Source: Gordonia rhizosphera NBRC 16068 (GTDB taxonomy: Bacteria; Actinomycetota; Actinomycetes; Mycobacteriales; Mycobacteriaceae). From it: a DNA stretch of 59,003 nt. The notes below the pieces were generated by a model. The model was not told the origin of the DNA. It saw nothing but the letters and a program-made list of their open reading frames with translations, and made no database searches. The translations under genes and the position numbers were made by a program. Location: assembly GCF_000298195.1 (NCBI RefSeq), contig NZ_BAHC01000186.1, positions 1 through 59,003 on the forward strand, in the 5' to 3' direction. Below, piece by piece: positions 51,212-58,903 of the stretch. Position 1 is the stretch's first letter. Every line of letters begins with the position of its first letter.

Positions 51212-51591
51212 TGCTGTGACTTCGCGTGGTCTCGAATCGCCTTGCCGATCACCGTGTTCATCTTGGTGCCGATGGGCCAGCCGACGTAGTAACACAGGAA
51301 GAGCGCGACCTCTTCGAGCTGCCCGGGGGTCAACTCACCGTTGCCGAGGGCCGCGCCGGCCTGGATCTCGGCAACGTCGACCTGCCCGCTGCCGGCCAGC
51401 GCACCCAGCAACAGCAGGCGGCGGTCCCGAACCGACAGTTCTTCTCGAGTCCACACTTCGCCGAAGAGATGATCGGCCGTGTGGGCGAAGAACGCGCCCG
51501 GGCCGTCGGCGAATTCCCATCCGTAGACCTTCGACATCATGTCGAGGCCCTTCTGACGTTGTGCGTCGACCGTCTCCTCGGATGCGGTCAC
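51208..51591 (-). CDS. Carboxymuconolactone-decarboxylase family protein (Rv0771-like)
   Basis: A 127-residue CMD-fold protein (GLDMMSKVYGWEF ... SVRDRRLLLLGALAGSG ... GELTPGQLEEVALFLCYYVGWP). The CxxC of AhpD peroxidases is not present. It may act as a decarboxylase, lactonase or isomerase. Its sequence and neighbours match M. tuberculosis Rv0771. The same domain is fused to the dehydrogenase in the gene at 33383. Start overlaps the dehydrogenase stop (ATGA). Confidence 0.85.
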   Translation of the reverse strand: MTASEETVDAQRQKGLDMMSKVYGWEFADGPGAFFAHTADHLFGEVWTREELSVRDRRLLLLGALAGSGQVDVAEIQAGAALGNGELTPGQLEEVALFLCYYVGWPIGTKMNTVIGKAIRDHAKSQQ

Positions 51592-52475
51592 TGGTCATCT
51601 CCTTCCCGATGCGGCACACCGAGTTCGGCGGCGAGATCCCGCAGCGCTATCTCCCCGAGCGGGACGTCGACACCGAGCTCGCGCGCCAGGTGGAGGGCCA
51701 GGGACAGGTCCTTCTCGCCGAGTCCGCGGACATGTGTCATCACGCCGTACCAGAAATCGTCGGGTTCGATCTCGGCTGTGGTGTCACGCAACATGATCGC
51801 ACCGGGTCCGCCGCTGATGGCGTCGGTGTGCCGAACCACCTTGCCCAGTTTGGCGATATCGATACCTGCGGCTTCGGCCAGGCGTGACGCCTCCATCGCG
51901 GCGGTGAAGGCGATGAAGTGCATGAGGTTGCGCGCGAGCTTCATCCGGGTACCGGCCCCCACGTCGGCGCCGGCATGTTCGAGCATGTCGGACACCACCG
52001 AGAAGGGCTCTTTCAGGCGCAGGTACGCCTCGCGGTCACCGCCCACCATGATCGCCAGCCGTCCCTGTTCGGCACCCGCGGCGCCGCCGGATATCGGTGC
52101 GTCCAGAAGGGTCACCCCTCGTTCGGCGCACTGCGCGGCGAGCTCGACGGCAGTCTCCGGGCTGATCGTGGAGTGCACCGAGATGACGAGGCCGTCGTGA
52201 GCGTTGGCGAGCAGGCCGCCGTCGCCGGTAACCACCGTGCGCACCTGTGCGTCGTTGAGGACGCAGATGCCGATGATGTCGGCGGCACGGGCGAGCGCGG
52301 CCAGCGAGTCGGCGGCGAGTGCACCCTGCTCAACCACCTTCACAACGGCTTCGGGGGACAGGTCGTAGACGGTCATGCCGCCCTGCCATTTGGCCAGCCG
52401 GGCGGCCATCGGACCGCCGATGTTGCCGAGTCCGACGTAGCCCAGTCGGGCGGGGGTTGCCACCGAGTCGGTCAT
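51588..52475 (-). CDS. 3-Hydroxyisobutyrate-dehydrogenase-like enzyme (Rv0770-like)
   Basis: A 295-residue beta-hydroxyacid dehydrogenase: GLGNIGG at 15-21 for NAD(P), DAPISGGAAGAEQG as the substrate-binding loop, and a catalytic Lys in GTRMKLARNLMHF. It oxidises a 3-hydroxyacid to the semialdehyde or keto form. Rv0770 occupies this position in M. tuberculosis. ATG 52475 overlaps the SDR stop (ATGA), and its stop overlaps the CMD gene. A fused version with the same partner exists at 33.4 kb. Confidence 0.87.
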   Translation of the reverse strand: MTDSVATPARLGYVGLGNIGGPMAARLAKWQGGMTVYDLSPEAVVKVVEQGALAADSLAALARAADIIGICVLNDAQVRTVVTGDGGLLANAHDGLVISVHSTISPETAVELAAQCAERGVTLLDAPISGGAAGAEQGRLAIMVGGDREAYLRLKEPFSVVSDMLEHAGADVGAGTRMKLARNLMHFIAFTAAMEASRLAEAAGIDIAKLGKVVRHTDAISGGPGAIMLRDTTAEIEPDDFWYGVMTHVRGLGEKDLSLALHLARELGVDVPLGEIALRDLAAELGVPHREGDDQ

Positions 52476-53221
52476 GACCGGATGACCTGTCCGCCGTCGA
52501 CGTTGAAGATCTGGCCGGTGATCCAGTTCGCCTCGTCGGAGAGCAGGAACTTGCACATGCCCACCAGATCCTCCGGAGTTCCCATGCGCTGCATCGGGAG
52601 TTTCGAGACCATGTCGTTGACGATCTCCTGCGGGGTGTTGGTGAGTGTGGCCTCGGTGTTGATCGGGCCCGGTGCGATCGCGTTCACGCGGATCTTCTGA
52701 CCGCCGAGTTCGGTGGCCAACTGTTGGGTGATACCGTTCACGCCCACCTTGGCGACACCGTAGAAACCACTGTATACCCATGCCGCGGTGGATGACTGGT
52801 TGACGATGGCTCCACCGTGGGTCATGTGCGGATAGACCGCGCGGGTCACGTTGAGTGCGCCGTCCATGTTGACGCTCATGAACTTCTTGTAGTAGTCCCA
52901 ATCGACCGTGATGAGGAAGTCGAATTTCATGGTTCCGTAGATCGCGGCGTTGTTCACCAGCCCGTGGATGGTGCCGTAGGCCTCGACGGTGGCGGCGGCC
53001 AGGTCCTTTGCGGACTGCGGGTCCGCGACGTCGGTGTGCACGTACAGGCCGTTGATGTCGGCGGCCACCTGCTTGCCGGCGTCGTCGTTGAGGTCGGCGA
53101 CCACGACGTTGGCGCCCTCGTCGGCGAGGCCGCGGGCATAGGCTTCACCGATCCCACCGGCAGCGCCGGTGACGATGATGGTCTTGTCGGCGAAGCGTTG
53201 TGCACGATTGTCGGAAGTCAT
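52472..53221 (-). CDS. Short-chain dehydrogenase (Rv0769-like)
   Basis: A 249-residue SDR: GAAGGIG at 19-25, VNNAAIYG, and YGVAK (Tyr and Lys) within STAAWVYSGFYGVAKVG. The full C-terminal WITGQIFNVDGGQ end is present. AGGAG sits directly before ATG 53221. It oxidises or reduces an alcohol/ketone in the pathway served by aldA and the dehydrogenase-CMD pair. First gene of the second minus-strand operon. The gap before it (53222-53388) contains two hairpin repeats and the aldA stop. Confidence 0.86.
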   Translation of the reverse strand: MTSDNRAQRFADKTIIVTGAAGGIGEAYARGLADEGANVVVADLNDDAGKQVAADINGLYVHTDVADPQSAKDLAAATVEAYGTIHGLVNNAAIYGTMKFDFLITVDWDYYKKFMSVNMDGALNVTRAVYPHMTHGGAIVNQSSTAAWVYSGFYGVAKVGVNGITQQLATELGGQKIRVNAIAPGPINTEATLTNTPQEIVNDMVSKLPMQRMGTPEDLVGMCKFLLSDEANWITGQIFNVDGGQVIRS

Positions 53222-53273
53222 TCTCCTGCTTTCTTGTTGAGGGTTCTGTTTGTGCCGCATCGAGTGTGATCTA

Positions 53274-53310
53274 GATACGGCGCCTCGCTGCGCTCGGTGC
53301 CTACTCGATC
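53274..53310. repeat. GGTCGAGTA...GTATCGAG hairpin repeat, copy 3 (inverted)
   Basis: GATACGGCGCCTCGCTG to CCTACTCGATC, the reverse-complement orientation of the family at 53333, with which it forms a divergent pair. Confidence 0.7.
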
Positions 53311-53332
53311 GGCATTGGAGGCGCCCAACCAG

Positions 53333-53375
53333 TGGTCGAGTAGCCGCGAGCTTGCGCGTGGCGTATCGAGGCCAC
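53333..53375. repeat. GGTCGAGTA...GTATCGAG hairpin repeat, copy 4
   Basis: TGGTCGAGTAGCCGCGAGC to GCGTATCGAGGCCAC, a 43-bp hairpin just after the aldA stop and likely to terminate its transcript. Confidence 0.75.
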
Positions 53376-53388
53376 TCCTCCCGAAGGC

Positions 53389-54855
53389 TCAGACCGGGGT
53401 CGCCACCGCTTTGGTCTCGAGGTATTCCTCGAAACCGGCGACACCCATCTCGCGCCCGATACCGGATTGCTTGTAGCCGCCGAACGGAACATCTGCCGAG
53501 TACCAGATCCCGCCGTTGATGCCCATGGTGCCGGTGCGAACTCCGTTGACCACCTTGTTGATCCGTTCGGGATCGGTGCCCCAGACCGCACCGGACAAAC
53601 CGTAGGGGGAGTCGTTGGCGATGCGGATGGCGTCGTCGTCGCCGTCGTGCGGCAGGATGACCAGCACCGGGCCGAAGATCTCCTCCTGCGCGGTCCGGGC
53701 CGAGTTGTCCAGTCCGGAGATCAGCGTCGGTTCGACGAAGAAGCCCTTGTGTTTGTCGGCCGGACGGCCGCCGCCGATCTCGATCGTGCCACCCTCGGAC
53801 TTCGCGAGCTCGATATAGGACTCCACGCGTTGCCGTTGTGTCGCCGAGATCAGCGGTCCACAGATGGTGCCGGCGTCGGTGGGATCGCCCGCCGGCAGGC
53901 CGGCGAGCGCGTCGCGAGTGGCCACGATGGCCTCATCGAGTCTTTCGCGCGGGACCACGAGCCTGGTGGTGATTGCGCAGCCCTGACCGGCGTGGGTCAC
54001 CACGTTGAAGGCCGCCATCGCGCATGCGGACGCGAGGTCAGCGTCGTCGAGGACGATGAACGCCGACTTGCCGCCCAGTTCGAGGAAGACCTTCTTGAGC
54101 GTTTCCGCGGCGGAGGCCATGACCTTCTTGCCGGTCGCGGTCGATCCGGTGAAGGAGACGAGGTCGACCCGGGGATCGGTGCTCAGCTGCGCACCGAGGG
54201 AGTGGTCGCTGGAGGTCACGATGTTGATCACGCCGGGGGGGAAGTCGGTCTCCTCGGCGATCACCTTGCCGACCAGCGCGGCTGACCACGGAGTGTCCGG
54301 TGCGGGTTTGAGGACGACGGTGCACCCGGCCGCGAGCGCCGGACCGATCTTGGCGAAGTTGATCTGGTGCGGGAAGTTCCACGGCGTGATGGCGCCCACC
54401 ACACCCGCGGCTTCGAACCGCACCTCGCGGGTGTTCTTGAGCCCCATCGGTTTCGCCTCGCCCAGGTCCTTTGTCCACTCGTAGTTTTCGGCCAGGTCGG
54501 CGAAGTACCCAAGGTCTTTGACCGGACCCTCGAACTGTGGTCCGGTGGTGAGGAAGGTGGGGCAGCCCACTTCGGCGACTGTGAGTTCCCGGAACTCGTC
54601 GATGTGGGAGAGCAGGGCGTCACGCAACTGCCGCAGGCACCGCGCCCGAAACGCGTGATCCCGTGCCCAATCGGTGGTGTCGAATGCGATTCGCGCGGCC
54701 ACGATCGCCGCATCCATGTCGTCTGGGCCGGCGTCGGCCGCTTTGCCGAGGATTTCTTCGGTCGCCGGGTTCACGACATCGTAGGTACCTCCGCTCCCGG
54801 GTGTCAGTTTGCCGTCGATGAGCAGGTCGGAGGCGGATGCGGGGCGTAGTGCCAT
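53389..54855 (-). CDS. aldA: Aldehyde dehydrogenase AldA (Rv0768-like)
   Basis: A 488-residue NAD(P)-dependent aldehyde dehydrogenase, close in length to M. tuberculosis AldA. Catalytic Cys293 (HAGQGCAITTR), LELGGKSAFIVLDD with the catalytic Glu, PWNFPHQINFAKIGPAL and FTGSTATGKKV are intact. It oxidises an aldehyde to the acid. ATG 54855 follows GGAG by 9 bases; an ATG at 54870 is less likely. It is divergent from the TetR-cyp123 operon with site 8 between them, the same arrangement as Rv0768/Rv0767c. Confidence 0.87.
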   Translation of the reverse strand: MALRPASASDLLIDGKLTPGSGGTYDVVNPATEEILGKAADAGPDDMDAAIVAARIAFDTTDWARDHAFRARCLRQLRDALLSHIDEFRELTVAEVGCPTFLTTGPQFEGPVKDLGYFADLAENYEWTKDLGEAKPMGLKNTREVRFEAAGVVGAITPWNFPHQINFAKIGPALAAGCTVVLKPAPDTPWSAALVGKVIAEETDFPPGVINIVTSSDHSLGAQLSTDPRVDLVSFTGSTATGKKVMASAAETLKKVFLELGGKSAFIVLDDADLASACAMAAFNVVTHAGQGCAITTRLVVPRERLDEAIVATRDALAGLPAGDPTDAGTICGPLISATQRQRVESYIELAKSEGGTIEIGGGRPADKHKGFFVEPTLISGLDNSARTAQEEIFGPVLVILPHDGDDDAIRIANDSPYGLSGAVWGTDPERINKVVNGVRTGTMGINGGIWYSADVPFGGYKQSGIGREMGVAGFEEYLETKAVATPV

Positions 54856-54871
54856 GGCGGAGATCTCCATC

Positions 54872-54885
54872 TGGACAGGTGTCTG
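54872..54885. promoter_or_regulatory. TGGACA-N2-TGTCCA-like operator (site 8)
   Basis: TGGACAGGTGTCTG matches at 10 of 12 fixed positions, in the 64-base divergent region between aldA and the TetR gene. A second TCTGGAC occurs 12 bases on (54882), giving a direct repeat. Confidence 0.6.
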
Positions 54886-54912
54886 GACTCGAGTTCAAAC
54901 TTAGTGTAGCCT
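54884..54912 (+). promoter_or_regulatory. Promoter of the TetR-cyp123-cyp51 operon (leaderless)
   Basis: TGGACT (54884-54889) and TAGCCT (54907-54912), 17-bp spacer. The -10 ends 7 bases before the ATG at 54920, so transcription would begin at the start codon. The same -10 hexamer is used at 23937. Site 8 overlaps the -35. Confidence 0.5.
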
Positions 54913-54919
54913 CGCTCAC

Positions 54920-55513
54920 ATGTCCAGTCCCGTGTTCGGCCAGGTGTCGCAGGAACCCACCCGGCGTCGGCTGACGCCGCAACAGGCGGAAACCGTCGCG
55001 AAGTTGACCACCGCGGCAGTCGAGTTGTTGAACACCGAGGGTTTCGATGGCTTGACGGTGCGTGCCGTCGCCAAGATGGCCGGGGTGGCGCCGGCGACCG
55101 CGTACACCTACTTCTCATCGAAGAATCATCTCGTTGCCGAGGTGTTCTGGCGACGGCTGAGCGCTGGTGTGCCTCAACCGGATATGAGCCAGCCCCCATC
55201 GGAACGCGTCGCGCAGATACTGCGCGCGGTGTCCATGGTCGTGGCGGGGGAGGGGCAACTCGGCGGTGCGGTCACCATGGCGCTGTTGGGTTCCGATCCC
55301 GATGTCGAGCATCTGCGGGTCCGGATCGGTGGATTCATCAGGCGTCGGCTGTCGGAGGCTCTCGAGACCGATCCGGAGCAGCCCGGACCGCTCGTCGACG
55401 CGCTGGAGATGATCTACGCCGGTGGCCTGGTGCACGCAGGCATGGGGCATATGTCCTACGAGCAGACATCGGAACGTCTTGTCGCGGCCGCACATCTACT
55501 GATGGAGAAGTGA
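54920..55513 (+). CDS. TetR-family regulator, Rv0767c-like paralogue 3
   Basis: A 197-residue TetR repressor, the counterpart of M. tuberculosis Rv0767c. It has TRRRLTPQQAETVAKLTTA and the recognition helix APATAYTYFSSKNHLVAEVFW, nearly the same as the two paralogues at 34.7 and 35.3 kb. It has no ribosome-binding site, consistent with a leaderless transcript from the promoter just upstream. It is the first gene of the cyp123-SDR-cyp51-ferredoxin operon and probably regulates that operon and divergent aldA through site 8. Confidence 0.88.
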   Translation: MSSPVFGQVSQEPTRRRLTPQQAETVAKLTTAAVELLNTEGFDGLTVRAVAKMAGVAPATAYTYFSSKNHLVAEVFWRRLSAGVPQPDMSQPPSERVAQILRAVSMVVAGEGQLGGAVTMALLGSDPDVEHLRVRIGGFIRRRLSEALETDPEQPGPLVDALEMIYAGGLVHAGMGHMSYEQTSERLVAAAHLLMEK

Positions 55514-56751
55514 TGACTGAAACCGCGACGGGGGCCGGGATGGAACACCGGGTGCCCTTCGACCCGTACGCCTACGAGTTTCACGAGGACCCGTATCCCA
55601 CCTATGCGCGGCTGCGTCACGAGGCGCCGGTGTACTACAACGCCGAGATGGACTTTTGGGCACTCGCCGCACACCCCGACGTGCGCAACGCATTTCGTGA
55701 CAGCGTGAACCTCTCTAATGCCTGGGGTGTGTCGATGGATCCGTCGTCCTACGGTCCCGACGCGCACAAATCGATGTCGTTCCTGGCCATGGACGATCCC
55801 AAACACATGCGTATCCGCAAGTTGGTGTCGAAGGGATTCACCCCGCGCCGGGTCAACGATCTGTCCGGTCGTATCACCGCCCTGGCCCACCGGCACTGGA
55901 GCAGGTGCCTGGAAAAGGGCGAGTTCGACTATGTCGCCGACTTCGCCGGACTGCTCCCGATGGACGTGGTCTCCGAACTGCTCGGGGTGCCCGAGTCCGA
56001 TCGTACGTTCCTGCGTGAGCAGTCCGATTTGCTGCTGCATCGCGAGGAGGGCGTGCTCGACGTCCCCGAAGCCGCGGTGTACGCCTACATCGAGTTGCAC
56101 AAGTACTACAGCGCGATGATCGCCGAGCGCCGGAAGAACCTCGGTGACGATTTGCTCTCGGCGCTGATCATCGCCGAGATCGACGACGACGAGACGGGTG
56201 AGAAGACCAGTCTCTCCGAGGACGAGATCGTCGGATTCATGGTTCTCATGGTGGTCGCCGGCAACGAGACGACCACCAAACTGCTGGCCAACGCCGTGTA
56301 TTGGGCATGGTGCCATCCCACTGAACTGGGTAAGGTGTTGGCCGACGTCGACCTGGTGCCGGACTGGACCGAAGAGACACTGCGCTTCGACAACTCCACG
56401 CAGATGGTGCTACGCAAGGTGGCCAACGATGTCGAATACGGCGACTACACGATCCCGGCCGGCCACCGCGTGCTACTGCTCGTCGGTTCGGCAAATCGTG
56501 ACGAGGACGTCTTCGACGACGCCGACCGATATCACATCGGTCGGGACTGCGGCCAGTCGCTGATGAGCTTCGGGATGGGCACACACTTCTGCCTGGGTGC
56601 GCATCTCGCACGACTGGAGTCCAACATCGGTCTGACCGAGGTGATCAGATCGGTGCGCGACATCGACATCGACATCGACAGGGCGGAACGCGTCCATTCG
56701 GTGAATGTCCGTGGATTCGCCAAACTACCCATGAAGGTGCAGGTGCGCTGA
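55513..56751 (+). CDS. cyp123: Cytochrome P450 CYP123-like
   Basis: A 412-residue P450. I-helix oxygen-binding AGNETT (249-254), ExxR motif in EETLRF, and the haem-binding FGMGTHFCLG with Cys360. The sequence (DPYPTYARLRHEAPVYYN) and position match M. tuberculosis CYP123 (Rv0766c). It hydroxylates an unidentified, probably lipophilic substrate, using electrons from the ferredoxin at the end of the operon. ATG 55513 overlaps the TetR stop; GTG 55510 is the alternative. Confidence 0.88.
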   Translation: MTETATGAGMEHRVPFDPYAYEFHEDPYPTYARLRHEAPVYYNAEMDFWALAAHPDVRNAFRDSVNLSNAWGVSMDPSSYGPDAHKSMSFLAMDDPKHMRIRKLVSKGFTPRRVNDLSGRITALAHRHWSRCLEKGEFDYVADFAGLLPMDVVSELLGVPESDRTFLREQSDLLLHREEGVLDVPEAAVYAYIELHKYYSAMIAERRKNLGDDLLSALIIAEIDDDETGEKTSLSEDEIVGFMVLMVVAGNETTTKLLANAVYWAWCHPTELGKVLADVDLVPDWTEETLRFDNSTQMVLRKVANDVEYGDYTIPAGHRVLLLVGSANRDEDVFDDADRYHIGRDCGQSLMSFGMGTHFCLGAHLARLESNIGLTEVIRSVRDIDIDIDRAERVHSVNVRGFAKLPMKVQVR

Positions 56752-57557
56752 TGGCATACGTTCCTCATCCTGACCGACGACCCGCGCTGATCTGCGGCGC
56801 GTCTTCCGGTATCGGTGCGTCGACCGCGGAGATGCTCGCGGCAGCCGGTTATCCGGTCGCCCTCGCTGCCCGTCGGGTGAACAAGCTCCAGGAGATCGTC
56901 GACCGGATCACCTCGGCCGGTGGGGAGGCGGTGGCTGTGCCGCTCGACGTCACCGACGCGGCGTCGGTCACCGAATGCGTGGCGAAGGCGCAGGCCGCAC
57001 TGGGCGATCTGGAGATCGTCGTAAATGGCGCCGGTGACGTGCACTTTGCGAAATCCTTCGAGGTGACCCCCGAGGACTTCGCGGCTCAGGTCGACATCCA
57101 CCTGCTCGGTGCCTTCCGAGTCTACCGAGCGGTGATCAACGGAATGATCGAACGCGGTCGCGGCGACATCGTGTTCATCGGATCCGATGTCGCGCAGGAA
57201 CACCGGCCCTGGATGGCCGCGTACGGAGCGGCGAAGATCGGCCTCGACGCGCTCGCCAGCACGGCGCAGCTGGAACTCGAGGGCACCGGCGTGCGCGTCG
57301 GCGTCATCCGTCCGGGACAGGTGATCACCGGCATGGGGATGGACCTTGATCCCGTGGTCGGTGAAAAGATGTTGAGCGACTGGGTCCGATACGGCTTTGC
57401 GCGGAACAGCAATTTCCTTCGGCCCGAACACATCGCGCAGGCGATCACCACCATCGTGGGGATGCCGCGCGGCGCTCACATGCGCGCCGTCGAGGTCGAG
57501 GCCGAAGGAGCCATCCCGAAGCGATCCAAGAAAGCTACCGAAGGAGGCGGGAAATGA
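56751..57557 (+). CDS. Short-chain dehydrogenase (Rv0765c-like)
   Basis: A 268-residue SDR. GASSGIG (about 16-22), VNGAGDVHF, and YGAAK as the Tyr/Lys pair. It lies between two P450 genes as in M. tuberculosis, where Rv0765c is cotranscribed with cyp51 and cyp123, and would oxidise hydroxyl groups introduced by a P450. It overlaps the cyp123 stop by one base and the cyp51 start by four (ATGA). Confidence 0.86.
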   Translation: MAYVPHPDRRPALICGASSGIGASTAEMLAAAGYPVALAARRVNKLQEIVDRITSAGGEAVAVPLDVTDAASVTECVAKAQAALGDLEIVVNGAGDVHFAKSFEVTPEDFAAQVDIHLLGAFRVYRAVINGMIERGRGDIVFIGSDVAQEHRPWMAAYGAAKIGLDALASTAQLELEGTGVRVGVIRPGQVITGMGMDLDPVVGEKMLSDWVRYGFARNSNFLRPEHIAQAITTIVGMPRGAHMRAVEVEAEGAIPKRSKKATEGGGK

Positions 57558-58903
57558 CCGCTCTGACCAAACCGAAGCGCGTCTCCGGCGGCGATGGCGA
57601 ACACGGCCATCTCGAAGAGCTAACCACCGATCCCATCGGTCTGTTCTGGCGTGTGCGCGAGGAATGTGGTGACGTCGGTCAATTCCAGCTCGCGGACCGC
57701 GAGATCGTGCTCGTCTCGGGTGCGGCCGCCAATGAGGAGTTCTTTCGCGCGCCGGATGAGGACCTCGACCAGGCCGCCGCGTACCCCTTCATGACCCCCG
57801 TATTCGGCGAGGGCGTGGTGTTCGACACGAGCCCGGAGGAACGCTCCAAGGCGATCCACAATTCGGCGCTCAAAGGCCCGCACATGAAACAACATGCAGT
57901 GACCATCCCCAACGAGGTCGAGCGCATCATCGCCGGGTGGGGCGACGAAGGCGAGATCGATCTGCTGGAGTTCTTCGGTGAGCTGACGCTGTACACCTCG
58001 TCGGCCTGCCTGATCGGTCGGAAGTTCCGTGAGCAGCTCAACGGCCATATCGCCGAGTTGTTCCACGACCTGGAGAAGGGTACCGACCCCATCGCCTACG
58101 TGGATATGCACGCCGACATCGAGAGCTTCCGCAAGCGGGACTCCGCGCGCGCCGAGCTCGTGGAATTCATCCAGGGGGTGATGGACGAGCGGATCGCCAA
58201 TCCTGTCGAGACGAAGGAAGACCGCGATCTGATGGATGTGCTGATTCAGGTTGGCTTCGACGCCAACACGATCACGGGCATGTTCATCTCGATGATGTTC
58301 GCCGGGCATCACACCACGCAGGGCACCGCGGCGTGGACACTCATCGAGCTGCTCCGGCATCCCGACTACATGAAACGCGTCTACGACGAACTCGACGAGA
58401 TCTACGGCGACACACCGAGGGGCGAACGCCCCGAGTACACCTTCGCCCACACCCGTCAGATGCCGCAACTCGAGGACGCGCTCAAGGAGACACTGCGCCT
58501 GCATCCTCCGCTGATCATTCTCATGCGGATGGTGCAAGAGGATTTCCACATCGAGGACTATGAGATCAAGGCAGGACAGACGATCGCGGTGTCGCCGGCC
58601 GTGTCGAACCGACTGCCGGAGGATTTCCCGAATCCTGACAGCTTCGACCCCGATCGTTACGATAAGCCGCGCCAAGAAGATCTCGTCAATCGGTGGACTT
58701 GGATTCCGTTCGGAGCCGGCCGCCACCGTTGTGTCGGAGCGCAATTCGCCATCATGCAGCTGAAGGCCATCTTCTCGGTCCTATTCCAGAACTACGAGTT
58801 CAAGATGCTCCAGCCCTCCGACTCCTACCGCAACGACCACTCCAAGATGGTGGTCCAGCTGCAGCAGCCGTGCCGGGTGGCGTATCGGAGGAGGAATCGC
58901 TGA
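57554..58903 (+). CDS. cyp51: Sterol 14-alpha-demethylase CYP51
   Basis: A 449-residue bacterial CYP51. The YPFMTPVFGEGVVFDTSPEER region (about 76-96) is the CYP51 substrate-recognition signature; I-helix AGHHTT at 250-255 has the characteristic His-Thr pair; ExxR is in ETLRLHPP; haem Cys393 is in FGAGRHRCVG, one residue offset from M. tuberculosis Cys394. The enzyme removes the C14 methyl of lanosterol-type sterols in three steps. Most actinobacteria make no sterols, so host-sterol or terpenoid catabolism is possible. The ferredoxin gene overlaps by one base. Confidence 0.93.
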   Translation: MTALTKPKRVSGGDGEHGHLEELTTDPIGLFWRVREECGDVGQFQLADREIVLVSGAAANEEFFRAPDEDLDQAAAYPFMTPVFGEGVVFDTSPEERSKAIHNSALKGPHMKQHAVTIPNEVERIIAGWGDEGEIDLLEFFGELTLYTSSACLIGRKFREQLNGHIAELFHDLEKGTDPIAYVDMHADIESFRKRDSARAELVEFIQGVMDERIANPVETKEDRDLMDVLIQVGFDANTITGMFISMMFAGHHTTQGTAAWTLIELLRHPDYMKRVYDELDEIYGDTPRGERPEYTFAHTRQMPQLEDALKETLRLHPPLIILMRMVQEDFHIEDYEIKAGQTIAVSPAVSNRLPEDFPNPDSFDPDRYDKPRQEDLVNRWTWIPFGAGRHRCVGAQFAIMQLKAIFSVLFQNYEFKMLQPSDSYRNDHSKMVVQLQQPCRVAYRRRNR

